Positions 23,579 through 34,777 of a DNA stretch of 64,000 bases are shown piece by piece. Origin of the DNA: Leptodontidium sp. MPI-SDFR-AT-0119 (lineage: Eukaryota; Ascomycota; Leotiomycetes; Helotiales; Leptodontidiaceae); contig JAHLEZ010000014.1 of the NCBI GenBank assembly GCA_020726505.1, positions 1,860,001-1,924,000 of the forward strand. Reading direction: 5' to 3'. Position 1 is the first letter of the stretch. Every line of letters begins with the position of its first letter. The position numbers and the translations under genes were made by a program. The notes under the pieces were generated by a model. It made no database searches, was not told the DNA's origin, and was given only the letters and a program-made list of their open reading frames with translations.

Positions 23579-26055
23579 ATGGCTTCAACCGCGAAGCGCG
23601 ATCATTACAACACCCAATCGCTGGGAGTTCCATTGAACAGAACTGTGAAAGAGGTGAGAAACTTCACGGAGCCTTGACTTGAAGCGCCATTTCCCTTTCC
23701 AACAGCTCAAACGCAGCAGATCCAAAGTGGAAGATCCCTTCGAGCATTTGAAGCTGAGGTTCTGCTGTGTTTATTTGGCGCCTGGAATCTCTCGGCGAGC
23801 TCGTTCGTTACATTTGCCGTTGCGCCTGGTGAAGTTGAGAATGTTTGCTAACGTTTTGGAACAGGCAAAGATTCTTATGGTCGGCGCAGGAGGAATAGGA
23901 TGCGAACTACTCAAGAATCTGGTCCTCTCTGGCTTCGGCGAAGTCCACATCGTTGATCTCGACACCATCGATCTCAGCAACCTTAACCGACAGTTCCTCT
24001 TCAGACACGAGCATATCAAGAAATCGAAGGCTTTGGTTGGTCGACTGCGGGCACGATGGGAATTCCAGTACTGACAGGTGGAAATATAGGTGGCAAAGGA
24101 TGCGGCGCACAAGTTCAACCCAAATGTGAAGCTCGAGGCTCACCACGCAAACATCAAGGATCCGCAGTTCAACGTAGACTGGTTCAAGGGTTTTACAATG
24201 GTCTTCAACGCTCTAGACAACTTGGATGCTCGGAGACATGTGAATAAGATGTGCCTGGCAGCAGATGTTCCTCTCATCGAAAGTGGTACCACTGGGTTCA
24301 ATGGTCAGGTTCAGGTTATCAAGAAGGGCAGGACAGCATGCTACGACTGCACACCCAAGGAGACACCGAAGAGCTTTCCCGTTTGCACGATCAGAAGCAC
24401 ACCTAGCCAGCCTATTCATTGCATTGTCTGGGGCAAGAGTTATCTGTTAAGGTATATTTCCGGTAGCCGTGTTGGAAGTTGGATGAGCACTAAATTCTGC
24501 CAGTGAGATATTTGGTGCTAGCGAGGACGAATCGCCTGAACTGGACCATTCCGAAGACAGTGAAAATGGTGTGTATAATTGTCTGATGGTGAAGTATTGT
24601 TCGCTAATAGATTCCAGCCAAGGAAATCGAGAAGCTGCGTCAAGAGTCACAAGCATTGAAGCAGATCAAGGAGGCCATGGGTGCCGATTCATTCCCACAA
24701 TTACTCTTCGACAAGGTTTACAAGGATGATATTGTTCGGTTGCGATCAATGGAGGAAATGTGGAAGACTAGAAGACCTCCCGAGCCTGTCGATTATGCCT
24801 CGACCTTGGAGAAAGCTGCCGATGCAGAAGCCCGGAAGCAGAAGATATTGAAGGATGGCCAGAAGGTGTGGACTCTGGAGGAGAATGTGGTAGTATTCAA
24901 AGACAGGTAAGCTCCAATGGACCACTCATTCATGGCACTACTGACTATGGAAAGCTTGGAGCGACTGAGCAAGAGAATGGCGGAGATGAAGTCAAGTACC
25001 GGCGAGGTTACTGTTGAACCAGTGATCACATTTGACAAGGACGATGACGATACCCTCGACTTCGTCACAGCCAGTGCAAACTTGCGCTCGATAGTCTTTG
25101 GAATTGAGACCAAGTCTCGATTTGACATCAAGCAAATGGCTGGAAACATCATCCCAGCAATCGCGACGACTAATGCTATTGTAGCTGGCCTTTGCGTTCT
25201 TGAGTCGTTCAAGGTTATTGATGGTAAATACGATTCGACGAAAGAGGTAAGTCGGGTTTCGCAACATGGGCTAAGTGTATACTGATTTCTACAGGTCTTT
25301 CTCTCCCCATTTGCCCCGGAAAGACTCCTCGCATCAGATCGTCTCCGCTCACCAAATCCCGACTGCCCTGTCTGTAGCGTTGCTCAGACTCGTCTCCTTG
25401 TTGATATGTCACGAGCCACCCTTGAAGATCTTGTTGAAGACTTCTTGCGCCTGGAACTCGGCTACGGCGAGGAAATTGTTATCAATCACGGCGACAATCT
25501 CCTTTATGATGTCGAGGAAACTGACAATCTTTCAAAGAAGCTCAGTGAACTTGGTAGGCCCATATATGCCAGATCCTCTAACATTGGCTAATTATGATGC
25601 AGGTATCAAGGGCGACAGCTTCCTCACCGTCATCGATGAAGATGATAACAACCCCAGGGTGAACCTTGTGCTGAATGTTCAAGAATCGTATGTATACTTT
25701 CTCTGCCCCCATTTCTTGCGCTAACCATTGACACAGCACCGCCATGGATGGCAAGCCTATCAAGAGTCTGGACATCACCAGGGTCACCAACGGTGATACT
25801 CCAACTTCTCCAATCCCACGAAAGAAGAGGTCTCCCAAGCCCAGCGGCGATGAGGCCACAAATGGATTATCCATGAAGAGCAATGGTTCCTCCGCCACGA
25901 TTCCAAACGGTACTGGTTCTGGAGTGAAGCGATCCGCTGCTGACGCTCTTGGTGATGATACTCCTTCTGGCAAGAAGTCAAAGCAAACAACCGACAACAC
26001 AGATGATGACGTTATCATCGTCGATGATGCCGATGGAGCCATTCTCATCGACTGA
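23579..26055 (+). CDS. UBA2: SUMO-activating enzyme E1 catalytic subunit UBA2
   Basis: Nine exons (23579-23653, 23865-24035, 24090-24451, 24504-24568, 24618-24906, 24955-25246, 25295-25553, 25603-25687, 25737-26055) give 638 residues. With its partner AOS1 it adenylates SUMO and carries it as a thioester before passing it to UBC9, mainly in the nucleus. The ATP site is [13 protein letters not shown] (GAGGIG at residues 32-37) with [16 protein letters not shown]. The catalytic cysteine is Cys181 in [19 protein letters not shown]. Zinc ligands are CYDC (166, 169) and CPVC further on. The ubiquitin-fold domain is followed by a Lys/Ser-rich tail with basic KKRSPK and KKSK, plausible nuclear signals, and an acidic SUMO-interacting-like end ([11 protein letters not shown]). 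The first intron is 211 nt; an internal acceptor at 23705 would add an unrelated segment, so the longer intron is preferred. It is convergent with OAR1, 82 bp apart. Confidence 0.95.
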
Positions 26056-26137
26056 TCTCTTTCCATCTTTTCACACATTTCGCGTCGTCTTCTTCCTGCT
26101 AGATTCATCAATTTTCAAAGCTGGATAGCAGGTCAGA

Positions 26138-27691
26138 TCATATGGCACTCAATCCACCATCCAGATTGAGCACGCAATTATTTGCATATTTGTTCCTCGC
26201 TAAGAACACAGCTGCATCGGCGATCTCGGAGGATTTTCCAAAACGTTTCAGGGGAATGGAGTTTAGGGCTGCTGATCGAGCTTCTGGCGTCATGGCTACA
26301 CCAACTTGTACATTAGAACCATGCAAATTCTGGGCGTCAAAACAGGTGGGGTGGGCTGGGGAGGGGAGACAAGGCCGGCCAGGTCGAGGAATATCCAGAC
26401 ACGAAATGCAATGAATGTAATTTTTTCTCCCTGACGAAAAGTAAATAGAAAAGTGCGTACCTTCTGTCATGTCCGTCTCGATGTATCCGGGTAGGATGAC
26501 GTTCACTCGGATATTCTTCTCGCCTAGTTCTGCTGCCAGTGCTCGTGTTAAGCCTGAGTCCTACTTGTCAGTTGAATGTAAACATGTACTGGTCGAGGAA
26601 AGAACTTACCAACGACCCCAGCTTTACTGGCTGCATATGCTGAACTTCCTTTCCCACCTTTAACACCCAAGAGCGATGCTACATTAATGATACATCCTAT
26701 TCCTCATTAGCTATACTCCCACAAATGCATCCATCCCAAAACTCTCTACTTCCTCATCCAGCCCGGTCTACTCCAATCCTCCCCTCGCTGCCCAAAAAAC
26801 ACAGCATGAAATGAAGTAGCTTGATCAAAGAGAAAGAGATAGACAGATATTAAAAGGAAAGAAGTGTGAAGAAAGTAAACTCACCACCCTCCTTCCCCCT
26901 CAACATCCCCTTCCCAACGGCCCTACACCCCATCATCGTACCCATCAGATTCGTCCTCAGCACTTCGTCCAGCAGACCAGGACTCGTGATGAAGAGGGGC
27001 GAGTAGTGCGTTATCCCTGCTGCGTTGATGAGGATGTCGATGTTCTTCTGAGAGATTGAATGTTAGTTCTATTTCTCCTTTTCTCCCCCCCTCCCTCTTT
27101 TAGTTATGCTGGGGGTTATGTAATAGGTAGATAGCTTGCTTCTCTTCCTGCCTTGTATCGCTCCTCTGTTAAGAAGAATGGACGAACCACCTTGAATTAT
27201 CCCAGACCCAAAAGAGAAGATATCTTGGGAATTAAATTTGAAATTTGATACGGAGATGTATAACAAAACCGAAAAAAAAAAGACGAGAAACAAAAATGAG
27301 AAGCACGAAATAAACTCACCTCCTTCTTAACGCCCTCCCAAAACCCTCCATCCCCAACATCGCCAACTAGCACTTTATGCCCTCCCTCTCCACCCCCATC
27401 ACCACCATGACCAACAACATCTAATCCGTCCCTAACACTCTCCAATAACGTCCTATTACGCCCTACTAAAATACACTTGACGCCTTCTCTCGCGAACGCC
27501 TGTGATATAGCGGCGCCGATACCGCGGGAAGCACCGGTTATGAGACTTGTTTTGTTTGCGAGTGGTGAGGATGAGTTTGAAACTGAGGGTAGAGCTCTGG
27601 ATTGAGACAAGGATATGGGAGAGGTATGAAGAGAATGAGTTTTCAAAAAGCGGGGATTGGGTCGGTTGAGACGAGGGAGTAGAAGCCTCAT
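26138..27691 (-). CDS. Mitochondrial 3-oxoacyl-[acyl-carrier-protein] reductase (OAR1-type SDR)
   Basis: Five minus-strand exons (27320-27691, 26885-27047, 26610-26696, 26461-26553, 26138-26295) give 290 residues. This short-chain dehydrogenase should reduce 3-oxoacyl-ACP with NADPH in mitochondrial type II fatty acid synthesis, the source of lipoate. The N-terminal ~40 residues are Arg/Ser-rich without acids, like a mitochondrial presequence. The cofactor motif TGASRGIG is at 52-59, NAAG follows in exon 2, the catalytic Ser is near 186 (INVAS), Tyr199 and Lys203 form YAASK, and the end reads VFLARNKYANNCVLNLDGG. An expanded Gly-rich loop (HGGDGGGEGGH) interrupts the domain near residue 95. 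The acceptor of the last intron could also be placed slightly upstream; the chosen one gives the usual join after TDMTE. It is convergent with UBA2. Confidence 0.9.
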
Positions 27692-27873
27692 CTTGTATCT
27701 GAATTCGGTTTTGGTTTTTGATTGGAGATGAGCGATTGTGAGGACAGGATGGGAGGAAGGTGATGTCGTGGTGGATTTTGAGGTTGAGGGTTGTCACGTG
27801 TATCGCTTTGGGGAAATGGGAAAAGGGGCCTCGCCTTTCTCTCTCGCCCTTCCCTCACTTTCACATATCAACC
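27692..27873. promoter_or_regulatory. Short divergent promoter of OAR1 and the 2EXR gene, with a CACGTG box
   Basis: Only 182 bp separate the two start codons. GTCACGTG occurs with its palindromic core at 27795-27800, a likely binding site for a bHLH factor (Cbf1/USF-type). Which gene it serves cannot be told. Confidence 0.45.
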
Positions 27874-28715
27874 ATGGTTCCTCGAAAATCCAAAAAGAAA
27901 CTAGCCCCGCCATGTTCAACGATGCTGGAAAACCTCGCGAACCTACCATTTCCACTCCCAGAGCTCTCCTCTGAAATCCGAGTCCTTATTTTTTCTTATG
28001 TAGTCATCGTCGAACGCCCTTTTATGATCGGTCGAGTACAAGAGGATCGCGGCCATACGAATGGCAGCCCTCGTGATATATTCACTATCCACAAGAATAC
28101 CCCGCACAAAGTTCGCCGAGACGACAGTAGGAATCGACCGGAACAGCCTCCAATCTCGCGCGTGTGCCGTGCATTTCGGAAAGAATCTCTTCCGTTGTGG
28201 TAAATAGTGGCTCTCTTTCTCTAAAATAAAAAAATCAATTACAAGAAATAACTTAGCTTATGACCTTTAGGTATGCTCGAAATCAAATTTGGCTTATCCA
28301 CAATGAGTTCGAACGACTAGACGACAATACGTATCGTCGCTTCCGCCCGTGGATTTCCCAGACACCACGAGAGATGTTTGATCGCATAGAGAGCGTCTCA
28401 CTCTGCGGATATACTGATTGGCCAAACCGCGTGATTATCACACTCGACTTAAAGAATAGGCGATTCGTGAAGGGCCATTGTTATTCGACTTATGGACAAG
28501 AAAATCCCTGGTCAGATCGATGGGACGACGAAACGAGTTTCCTCGATACCGTTAAGAAAACTTTGGCCGAGAATAGGGATGTAGATGGATTGGCGGCCCT
28601 AGAGGCTATCTTGGCGCTGTGTGACTGTATTTATCAAATTCCGGGAGAATACTTCAACGGTCCACCTGGGATGCAAAGGCTAAAACCGGCTGCTGGGTGG
28701 GAGTATGATTTTTAG
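27874..28715 (+). CDS. 2EXR-domain protein of unknown function
   Basis: Two exons (27874-28199 and 28271-28715) give 256 residues. The N-terminal part contains FPLPELSSEIRVLIFSYVV, the typical opening of the 2EXR domain (formerly grouped with F-box-like proteins), which is widely expanded in filamentous ascomycetes, especially Leotiomycetes. Further blocks are ISRVCRAFRKESLPLWYARNQIW and MFDRIESVSLCGY. It is likely cytosolic or nuclear; no signal peptide or membrane segment is seen. Function is unknown; links to heterokaryon or host responses have been suggested for related families but nothing here shows that. The start ATG sits just after the divergent promoter with a good context (ACCATGG). 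Confidence 0.85.
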
Positions 28716-29123
28716 GGATTGTTTTCGTTACCATAAGTTGGTTTCGGTGTGTCTAAAACATTACATTAATAAGGTAATCGCATAAAGAGGATTTTTATAA
28801 TTAATATTACAGAAACAAGAAATAACAATGAGTTTCCTATAGAGACACATAAATAGGAGGCACACAAGGTAGTAGGTTATCTACGTAACAATATAACCGC
28901 CGATGAGCAACAACAGTAGCATCAAGCCAAATTAGAGGTAGTCCGCCCGGTAATTGTTGTCTCCTTCATGGGCGTGAGAGCTCTCCATGGCTAGCGTCAG
29001 CTTATTCTTACGTCTACTTTCCTTCATTTCCTCTTGAAGCCAAAGTCTTATATCCTGGTTATTAGAGACTTCGAGTCCAGTCCCATTTCAAAACTGTAGC
29101 GTACATTGGGCTGCCCGGACACA
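28716..29123. other. Convergent interval between the 2EXR gene and AUR1
   Basis: About 400 bp with two 3' UTRs. It is AT-rich around 28750-28850. No gene is recognised. Confidence 0.4.
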
Positions 29124-30520
29124 TCACTTATGTCCGTTTGACATGTTCTCCGTCGGATCTCTACTCGTCCACGTAGCTCCCCGATCATCTAACCAAGCAG
29201 ACTCTAGATCCCGCTCTCTGTGATTCCGTATAGCTTCATCGACACTCATTCGTACATATTCTCCATCTCCTTGATCACCTATGACGACTTCGTAGCCCTT
29301 CTCAGGCTTCTTGTCGAACCAGTACTGCAGTCTCGTGCCTTCGAATAATCGCTGCCAGCCGTTGTCTCCGCTGACTCCCATCACATAAGCTTTGTCGATC
29401 CGTTGTAAACTACGGTAGAATATCGAGTATGCGGCTGCGGAATAGATGAGACCTCCTAAAAGATCAATACGCCAATGGTGGCGCAGATACATTGTAGAGA
29501 ACCATTGCCATAGGACGTAGAATCCTAGAATATAGGTCCCTCTCCTCGAATACCGAGCTACGAACAGGAAACAGCAGCAGCTGAAGGCTCCATGGAGCGA
29601 GGGGAAGGCGCCGAATACAAGAGGCGACGCCTTAAAAGCGTTTGCGTAAATATGCGTACCCAAAACGGCATCTACGCGAACCAGTCCTGCGGCAGAACCG
29701 GGCATGCTGTAGTTTCCGGGAGGGAGCGGATATCCGTACTGGTCGCCATACCAAGGTGCCGCAGTGGGCATTGACAGATGTGTGATTATTCCTAAACAAT
29801 TCTGTATTCCAAAACACCAAGCGAAGATCGATACGACGCCGGGGGAGGCAAACAGCCAGAGCCAGAAGGCCGCGAGAAAGGGGGAGATAAAGTGGATTAC
29901 ACCATATGAAAGCCAGGCCTGAGAAGTTAGAATCGTACTGCGCAATACGGAGTATGCTACTTACGAAGACATCAAGAGGTCCGCAAAGTGTATGTGTAGC
30001 CGCATGGAGGATGTTGAGCGCAAAGGGGGGTACTGTCGCAAGCAGGGAGAGTTTCGATCGTCGCGTGAGGGCGTACATCCAAAAATACCCCAATACCGAG
30101 ACGGTGCATTGTATGAAGAGGCCCGTGAAAGTGATATCGAATATCGTGTGATCTGCCTGCTCGAGATCGTTTACGTGGATCTCAGGTCGGATCGAGGCGT
30201 CTATCCGCCATGCTGTGAAGGGGGTCAGTCAATTCGCGAGGCTCCAAGGAAAGCCAGTCGGCAGCACCGGATGGCAGAGCGTACCATTCTTGAAGGTTGT
30301 AATCCAGATGAGGATAAAGGTCATATTAATGGCAATGTGTCGCAGCAATCCAAGTAAAGAGTGTCTGCGAGGCAAGTCAGCACAAGGCGCGAGATGGGGA
30401 CTTCTCCGACTGGCCTGTCTTGGTAGAAATCGGTCGGGAAATGGGAATTACGTACCTGTTCAAAAGCGTTCTATAGATGTGGAGGAAGAAACGCCCGATG
30501 GCGTTTATTGAGAACTCCAT
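29124..30520 (-). CDS. Inositol phosphorylceramide synthase catalytic subunit (AUR1-type)
   Basis: Four minus-strand exons (30456-30520, 30285-30364, 29965-30212, 29124-29918) give 395 residues, similar to yeast Aur1 (401). The enzyme transfers phosphoinositol from phosphatidylinositol to ceramide in the Golgi and is the target of aureobasidin A. Several hydrophobic helices precede the PAP2-like catalytic part. Signatures are PWYGDQYGYPLPPGNYSMPGSAAGLVRVD, GAFPSLHG (His240) and STMYLRHHWRIDLLGG (His279 and Asp283), the expected His-His-Asp catalytic set. A change from the more usual FPSLHSG to FPSLHGA is visible next to the catalytic His. The tail after the last helix is hydrophilic. It is far enough from ELC1 (1.4 kb between starts) to have its own promoter. 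Confidence 0.9.
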
Positions 30521-31905
30521 GATGAAGAATGCTCAAGGGGAAAGAAACGATACAAAAAGTCGCAGCCTGCAGTCCATGAGGAGAGGGTGAGGGTGAGGGT
30601 GAGGTGTGTTGAAGAGAATCGTCAAATGTGAAGTTGGGTTAGGTTAAGGTCATGGTCATGGTCAGCAATTAAGGAGCGCCGCCAGCCAAGAAGCGCCTTA
30701 CTATACCCTGCCTACATTCCTCTTCCTAGTTGACAAGTGGATCGCATCGCATTTCATTGCACTGTGGCTGGTGATTTTGGCAGGAGTTTTAAAAGCTCCA
30801 ATCCATTGGCAGAAGGAAATGAGGAGGGCAATGCCGGCCGGATGTATGGACAGGGGCAGTTGCTTACTGGAAATGCTGCGTACGTATGAGTACAGCACTT
30901 TCAAGCTTCTACTGTTCTTTCGACTTGGCTCCTGAAGGCTGAGCACTTGGGCACATACAGCAGCACCCACGATGTACGTCAATTTACAATACGGTACATT
31001 TTGCTTGAGTCTAGACAATACAATGGTAGGTACATTCGAGGGTAATTAACTGCTTCAACAGATCTTGACGGGTGTGGCTTGTCCTGCACTGCAAGTCGGA
31101 ACGGACTTTGGTCGCGTGCCGAGTCTCTGATAAGATAACAAGGGCAAGGGGCAATCGTATTTTTCGGATAACTTCAGACTTTAAATTTGCATACAGAAGT
31201 TTCCCGACAGTACGTGTGTGTTATTCTTTGCAAAGACTCGGAACCAGCTAGAAATTCTAAGTCCTTCTACATGAATTCCATACTTGGAAGATCTTGACAT
31301 CTCGGTTCTGCTCGTGTGCTCCTGATGACTTACTTCATTCTGTACGCGGTCTAAAAATAACCCCAAGTGGCTTTCTTCGCTTCAGCATAAACACAACTGG
31401 CAAAGCCTACCGAGGATGCTTTTGTTCGTCCTATGAAGCGTGCCCTCGCGCAAAATTCTGTCCGAGCCCGACACACCGATTCCGATAGACAGGACTTGAG
31501 ATGAGGCTTGAGTGGACGAATGAAACCTCCTATCCTCTCACCCAGAGTCATGGGCAAATTTCCAGCCCCTGACTTCGGATGTACCGAGACAAGGATGGTC
31601 ATGATGAGAAAACCCATCTGACAAGTCGCCAAACACTCAAGATATTATCTAGATGATGCAGAATGACGACATGTCGTTGGCCATGTACCACAAAGTCTTC
31701 GTCTCCTGCTATCCAGATCCTAAAGAAATATAACCGTAATCGTAATATGAATAATTGGTATGATCACGTGACTGTAACACGAGGCTGAAAGGCCAAGCCT
31801 TTTTTGCTCGCGTCTCGCTGCCTTCAAGGAGAAATCAACCGCGTTTGGCCAGGGCCACTCGTTACTTCACTACCTCACTATCAACACCTCAACGATCTAT
31901 CCGCC
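30521..31905. other. Divergent interval between AUR1 and Elongin C
   Basis: About 1.4 kb. Contains a short GAGGGT tandem at about 30580-30605 and TCACGTGA at 31764-31771, 135 bp before the Elongin C start, a good bHLH-type site. Frames of 60-105 codons show no family features. Confidence 0.4.
31764..31771. promoter_or_regulatory. TCACGTGA palindrome upstream of Elongin C
   Basis: A perfect 8-bp E-box palindrome about 135 bp upstream of the Elongin C ATG. Sites of this form are bound by Cbf1/USF-type bHLH factors. Function here is inferred from position only. Confidence 0.4.
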
Positions 31906-32869
31906 ATGGCTTCCTCATCCCAAAACCAAGGCTTGAGCAAGTACGTGACCCTCATCTCCAGCGATGGCTTTGAGTTTGTGGTCCTGCGAGAGGCGGCTTG
32001 CATCAGTGGTGCCATCAAGAAGATGTTGGACCCCAAGAGTGAGTAGTCCTTGCCCCGACTCTCCTATTGTAGCCCTTGAAGTCAGCATACTGAGACTCTT
32101 TCCTTCCTACAGGCAACTTCAAGGAATCAACCGATGGGAGATGCTACTTTGAGGAGATCAAGTATGTTAGCTCAACCTTTCCTTGACCTTCCCTACCATG
32201 TCCACACTATTCACTCGAACACCACGATGCCACTTGCCTATCCAGAGGAGAAGAGGAAGGGATATCTGCGAGGCACAACAAGCAGCAGTAGTCTGTGATT
32301 ATACCATAAGAGTCCTTACAGACCCTCTTGCCCCCTCGGGAGCAAAGTACGGACGCTGAATGATTTTCTCAATACACTTGATATGAGACTATACTATCCA
32401 ACCCGTCATTCTCCCAAACAAACAAACAATTGAAACACTTGGTTCAAAAAGAGGCTGGTTCCAACGGTGTGGGGAAAGCTCGGAGGCTGAAAAGCCAATT
32501 TCTCTTCCTAGCTTCTCATTGGCTCGCCCCTTTTCTGCAGAGGTGGATCAATCCGTTGAAATTTGGTTGATTCATTTTCCTTTTTCCCCATCCACCGCCT
32601 TTTTTCCCCGTTCAACATTTTTAACATTTGCTACACCTAAGCCCCAACGAATTGACTAACATTTGGACCTTTGAAAGTGGCATCGTCCTTGAGAAGGTAG
32701 CAGAGTACTTCTACTATAACTACAAGAATCGGAATCGAGAGGATGTACCTGACATGGACATCCCGCCTGAGTTGTGCTTGGAGTTGTTGATGGCGGCGGA
32801 TTTCCTCGATAGTACGTTCTACCCTCCCCTCCGCAGTCGAGACCTTAGCTAACATCCTCTCCAGCATGA
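31906..32869 (+). CDS. Elongin C (SKP1-like BTB protein)
   Basis: Exons 31906-32038, 32113-32161, 32642-32811 and 32865-32869 give 118 residues, close to the family length. Elongin C bridges BC-box substrate receptors to Cullin ubiquitin ligases and also works with Elongin A. Diagnostic blocks are YVTLISSDGFEFVVLREAA, SGAIKKML, VAEYFYYNYKN and the end IPPELCLELLMAADFLD. The second intron is about 480 nt, and the last coding exon has just 5 nt (finishing a Thr codon plus stop). A closer acceptor at 32836 would leave a 25-nt intron, too short, and would add residues relatives lack. Human Elongin C likewise ends a single residue after FLD, supporting the tiny last exon. The second intron's long AT- and T-rich stretch looks non-coding. 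Confidence 0.92.
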
Positions 32870-34777
32870 GAACCTAGGTAGATACCGCAAGCATACCACG
32901 GCGTTCGGATAGATACAATTACAAACTTGGTAGGGAACAGGCAGGCATGGATGAACGGCGTTTGGGAAATGACAACATAGCAGGATGAAATACAACGAAT
33001 ACTTGCTTTTTCTGTTCCAATTCTCGTAATTGTGAAATTTCCTTCATTATGCTTCTTCCTTTAGATCTCTTTCTTTGGGTCGAGACGAGAGATGCGGAAA
33101 ACAACCCCATTTGAGCATATGCGTTCTTCCCTTTACTCTATGGGTCGAAATGTCTATAGATGATGGCAGAACAAACCTCCCTCATGATTTAGCCACTTTC
33201 TGTATTTTTCAGCAGACGGTGGCTTGTCACGAGGAGACATTACTTTTTCATATCTTCGCGTTAGATATGAATGTATTGATTTTTGAGAGTGAGAGAAGAT
33301 TGCTTGTGACTGAGAGTTTTGGCTCTCTCGTTGCTGCCGAGTTGAATCTTGGGATCTTTACGAGCTCTGAATATACCTTTTAAACCACTATGCATTGTGT
33401 TTCCGCTTTCCTCCGTCTCTCACGTCCATATTCACAGGTGTTTATTTTCGATCGCAGCTCTGAACAAACCTTAGACTAACCGAATTGCAAGCTCCCCAAC
33501 TTTCGGGGGCCAAGAGGGGCCCTATCTAGTATCTGGTCACTGAAGATCAAATTACCTTTTTGTGAGTCGCGAGACTCCTTGTGCCGCCTACCTTAGCGAC
33601 ATCTCTTAGTGCTACGTGCCGCAAGCACTTGCTTGTATCCACAACTCTACAGTCGATATGTCGTGTTACGATGGAAGAACATCAAATGGTCATTCACGCT
33701 CCGTGTTGACATCTTCCGTATTCAATTTTGCCGTTAGATAAGGGTATTCGGCAACCATGTTTTGTTTCATTTCGGCCAACTTCCTCTTTTACGACTCCTT
33801 CTAAAGATATTTGATATCAATTATTTTCCTCACAGAAAGCCTCTCGAAGGCCACAGCCAGGAAAAGGGGCCAACACAGAGACAATAGATCTGTGTTGCGG
33901 CTGAAGGGAGGGGCGAGGTGATATTACCATTTTCTCGTGAGTCTATGGGAACTCGCTGGGTGCGAATGTTGAGCTGAGGGGTTGCAAAGGGATACTTGAA
34001 ATTGAGAGTTTGTTTAAAATACGTTTGTAAGATCAGAATATGTATGAAGTTTATCATAAGTTGCTTGGAAGAGACTCGATTCGGATGTCCTTGGCATCCA
34101 GTATACGACCAACCCACTTCTGAATTTTGATGAACAACAGGAGCTTTAGATGAGGGTAGATATTAACTTACTACTTACAGATAGGCTTATACTCTCAAAA
34201 ATACTGCTTCTATAATAACTCAGAAACTAATGAATACAGTACTTCCATATAACTAGTCTCCTGCGGTTGATATCCTGCCGAGGCCGCCACTGACATGACC
34301 AATATATCATATCGCTAGTTCAAAGCTTCCACCGTCATCAAAGCTCCACTTCTATTCTATCCACTAACACACTAGACAAATAAATTAGAATATTTATGAC
34401 AGCACTTTCTATCTACAAGCAGCTCTCGGCCAAGTACGAAGCCCTTCTCAAGGAATTGCCGATCCTCCCACCTTGCCCGAGGAAGGAGCCGCCGGAACCC
34501 CCACTTACCAGCGAAGACAGACGGCCAGGAACCATCTAAATCCATGAGCAGATCAGGAATCGGCCGATACTTAGATCCAGTACATTAGAAAGATCAAACC
34601 ATCTTTCTCATCTTGAAATTCTTCTATTCTATAAAACCATCACGGAATCCCTCCAACATTACATTGGTCTCTTCAAAGTCTCACTCAGTCGCTCCCTCGG
34701 TTCGCCACCTCAAATCTTATCGAACGAAACACTTACTCCGAGTCGTGATATCAACCACACACACCCACTCTTCAAAA
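32870..34777. other. Interval between Elongin C and the amidase
   Basis: About 1.9 kb. No known gene. A 102-codon plus frame at 33075-33383 lacks features. A 48-codon frame at 34396-34539 (see separate entry) is the only other candidate. The last 200 bp are CT-rich like a leader. Confidence 0.4.
34396..34542 (+). CDS. Possible small protein of 48 residues, unknown
   Basis: An ATG-to-TAA frame starts MTALSIYKQLSAKYEALLKELPIL and continues with Pro- and Glu-rich sequence (PPCPRKEPPEPP). The first half would form an amphipathic helix. There is no homologue I recognise. It could be a genuine short protein, part of a spliced gene, an upstream frame in the amidase leader, or chance. Confidence 0.2.

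Noticed and set aside
23679..23864. Plus-strand open extension in front of UBA2 exon 2
   Set aside because: It would insert an unrelated segment before the ATP-binding motif; the 211-nt intron joining VKE to AKILMVG matches the family.
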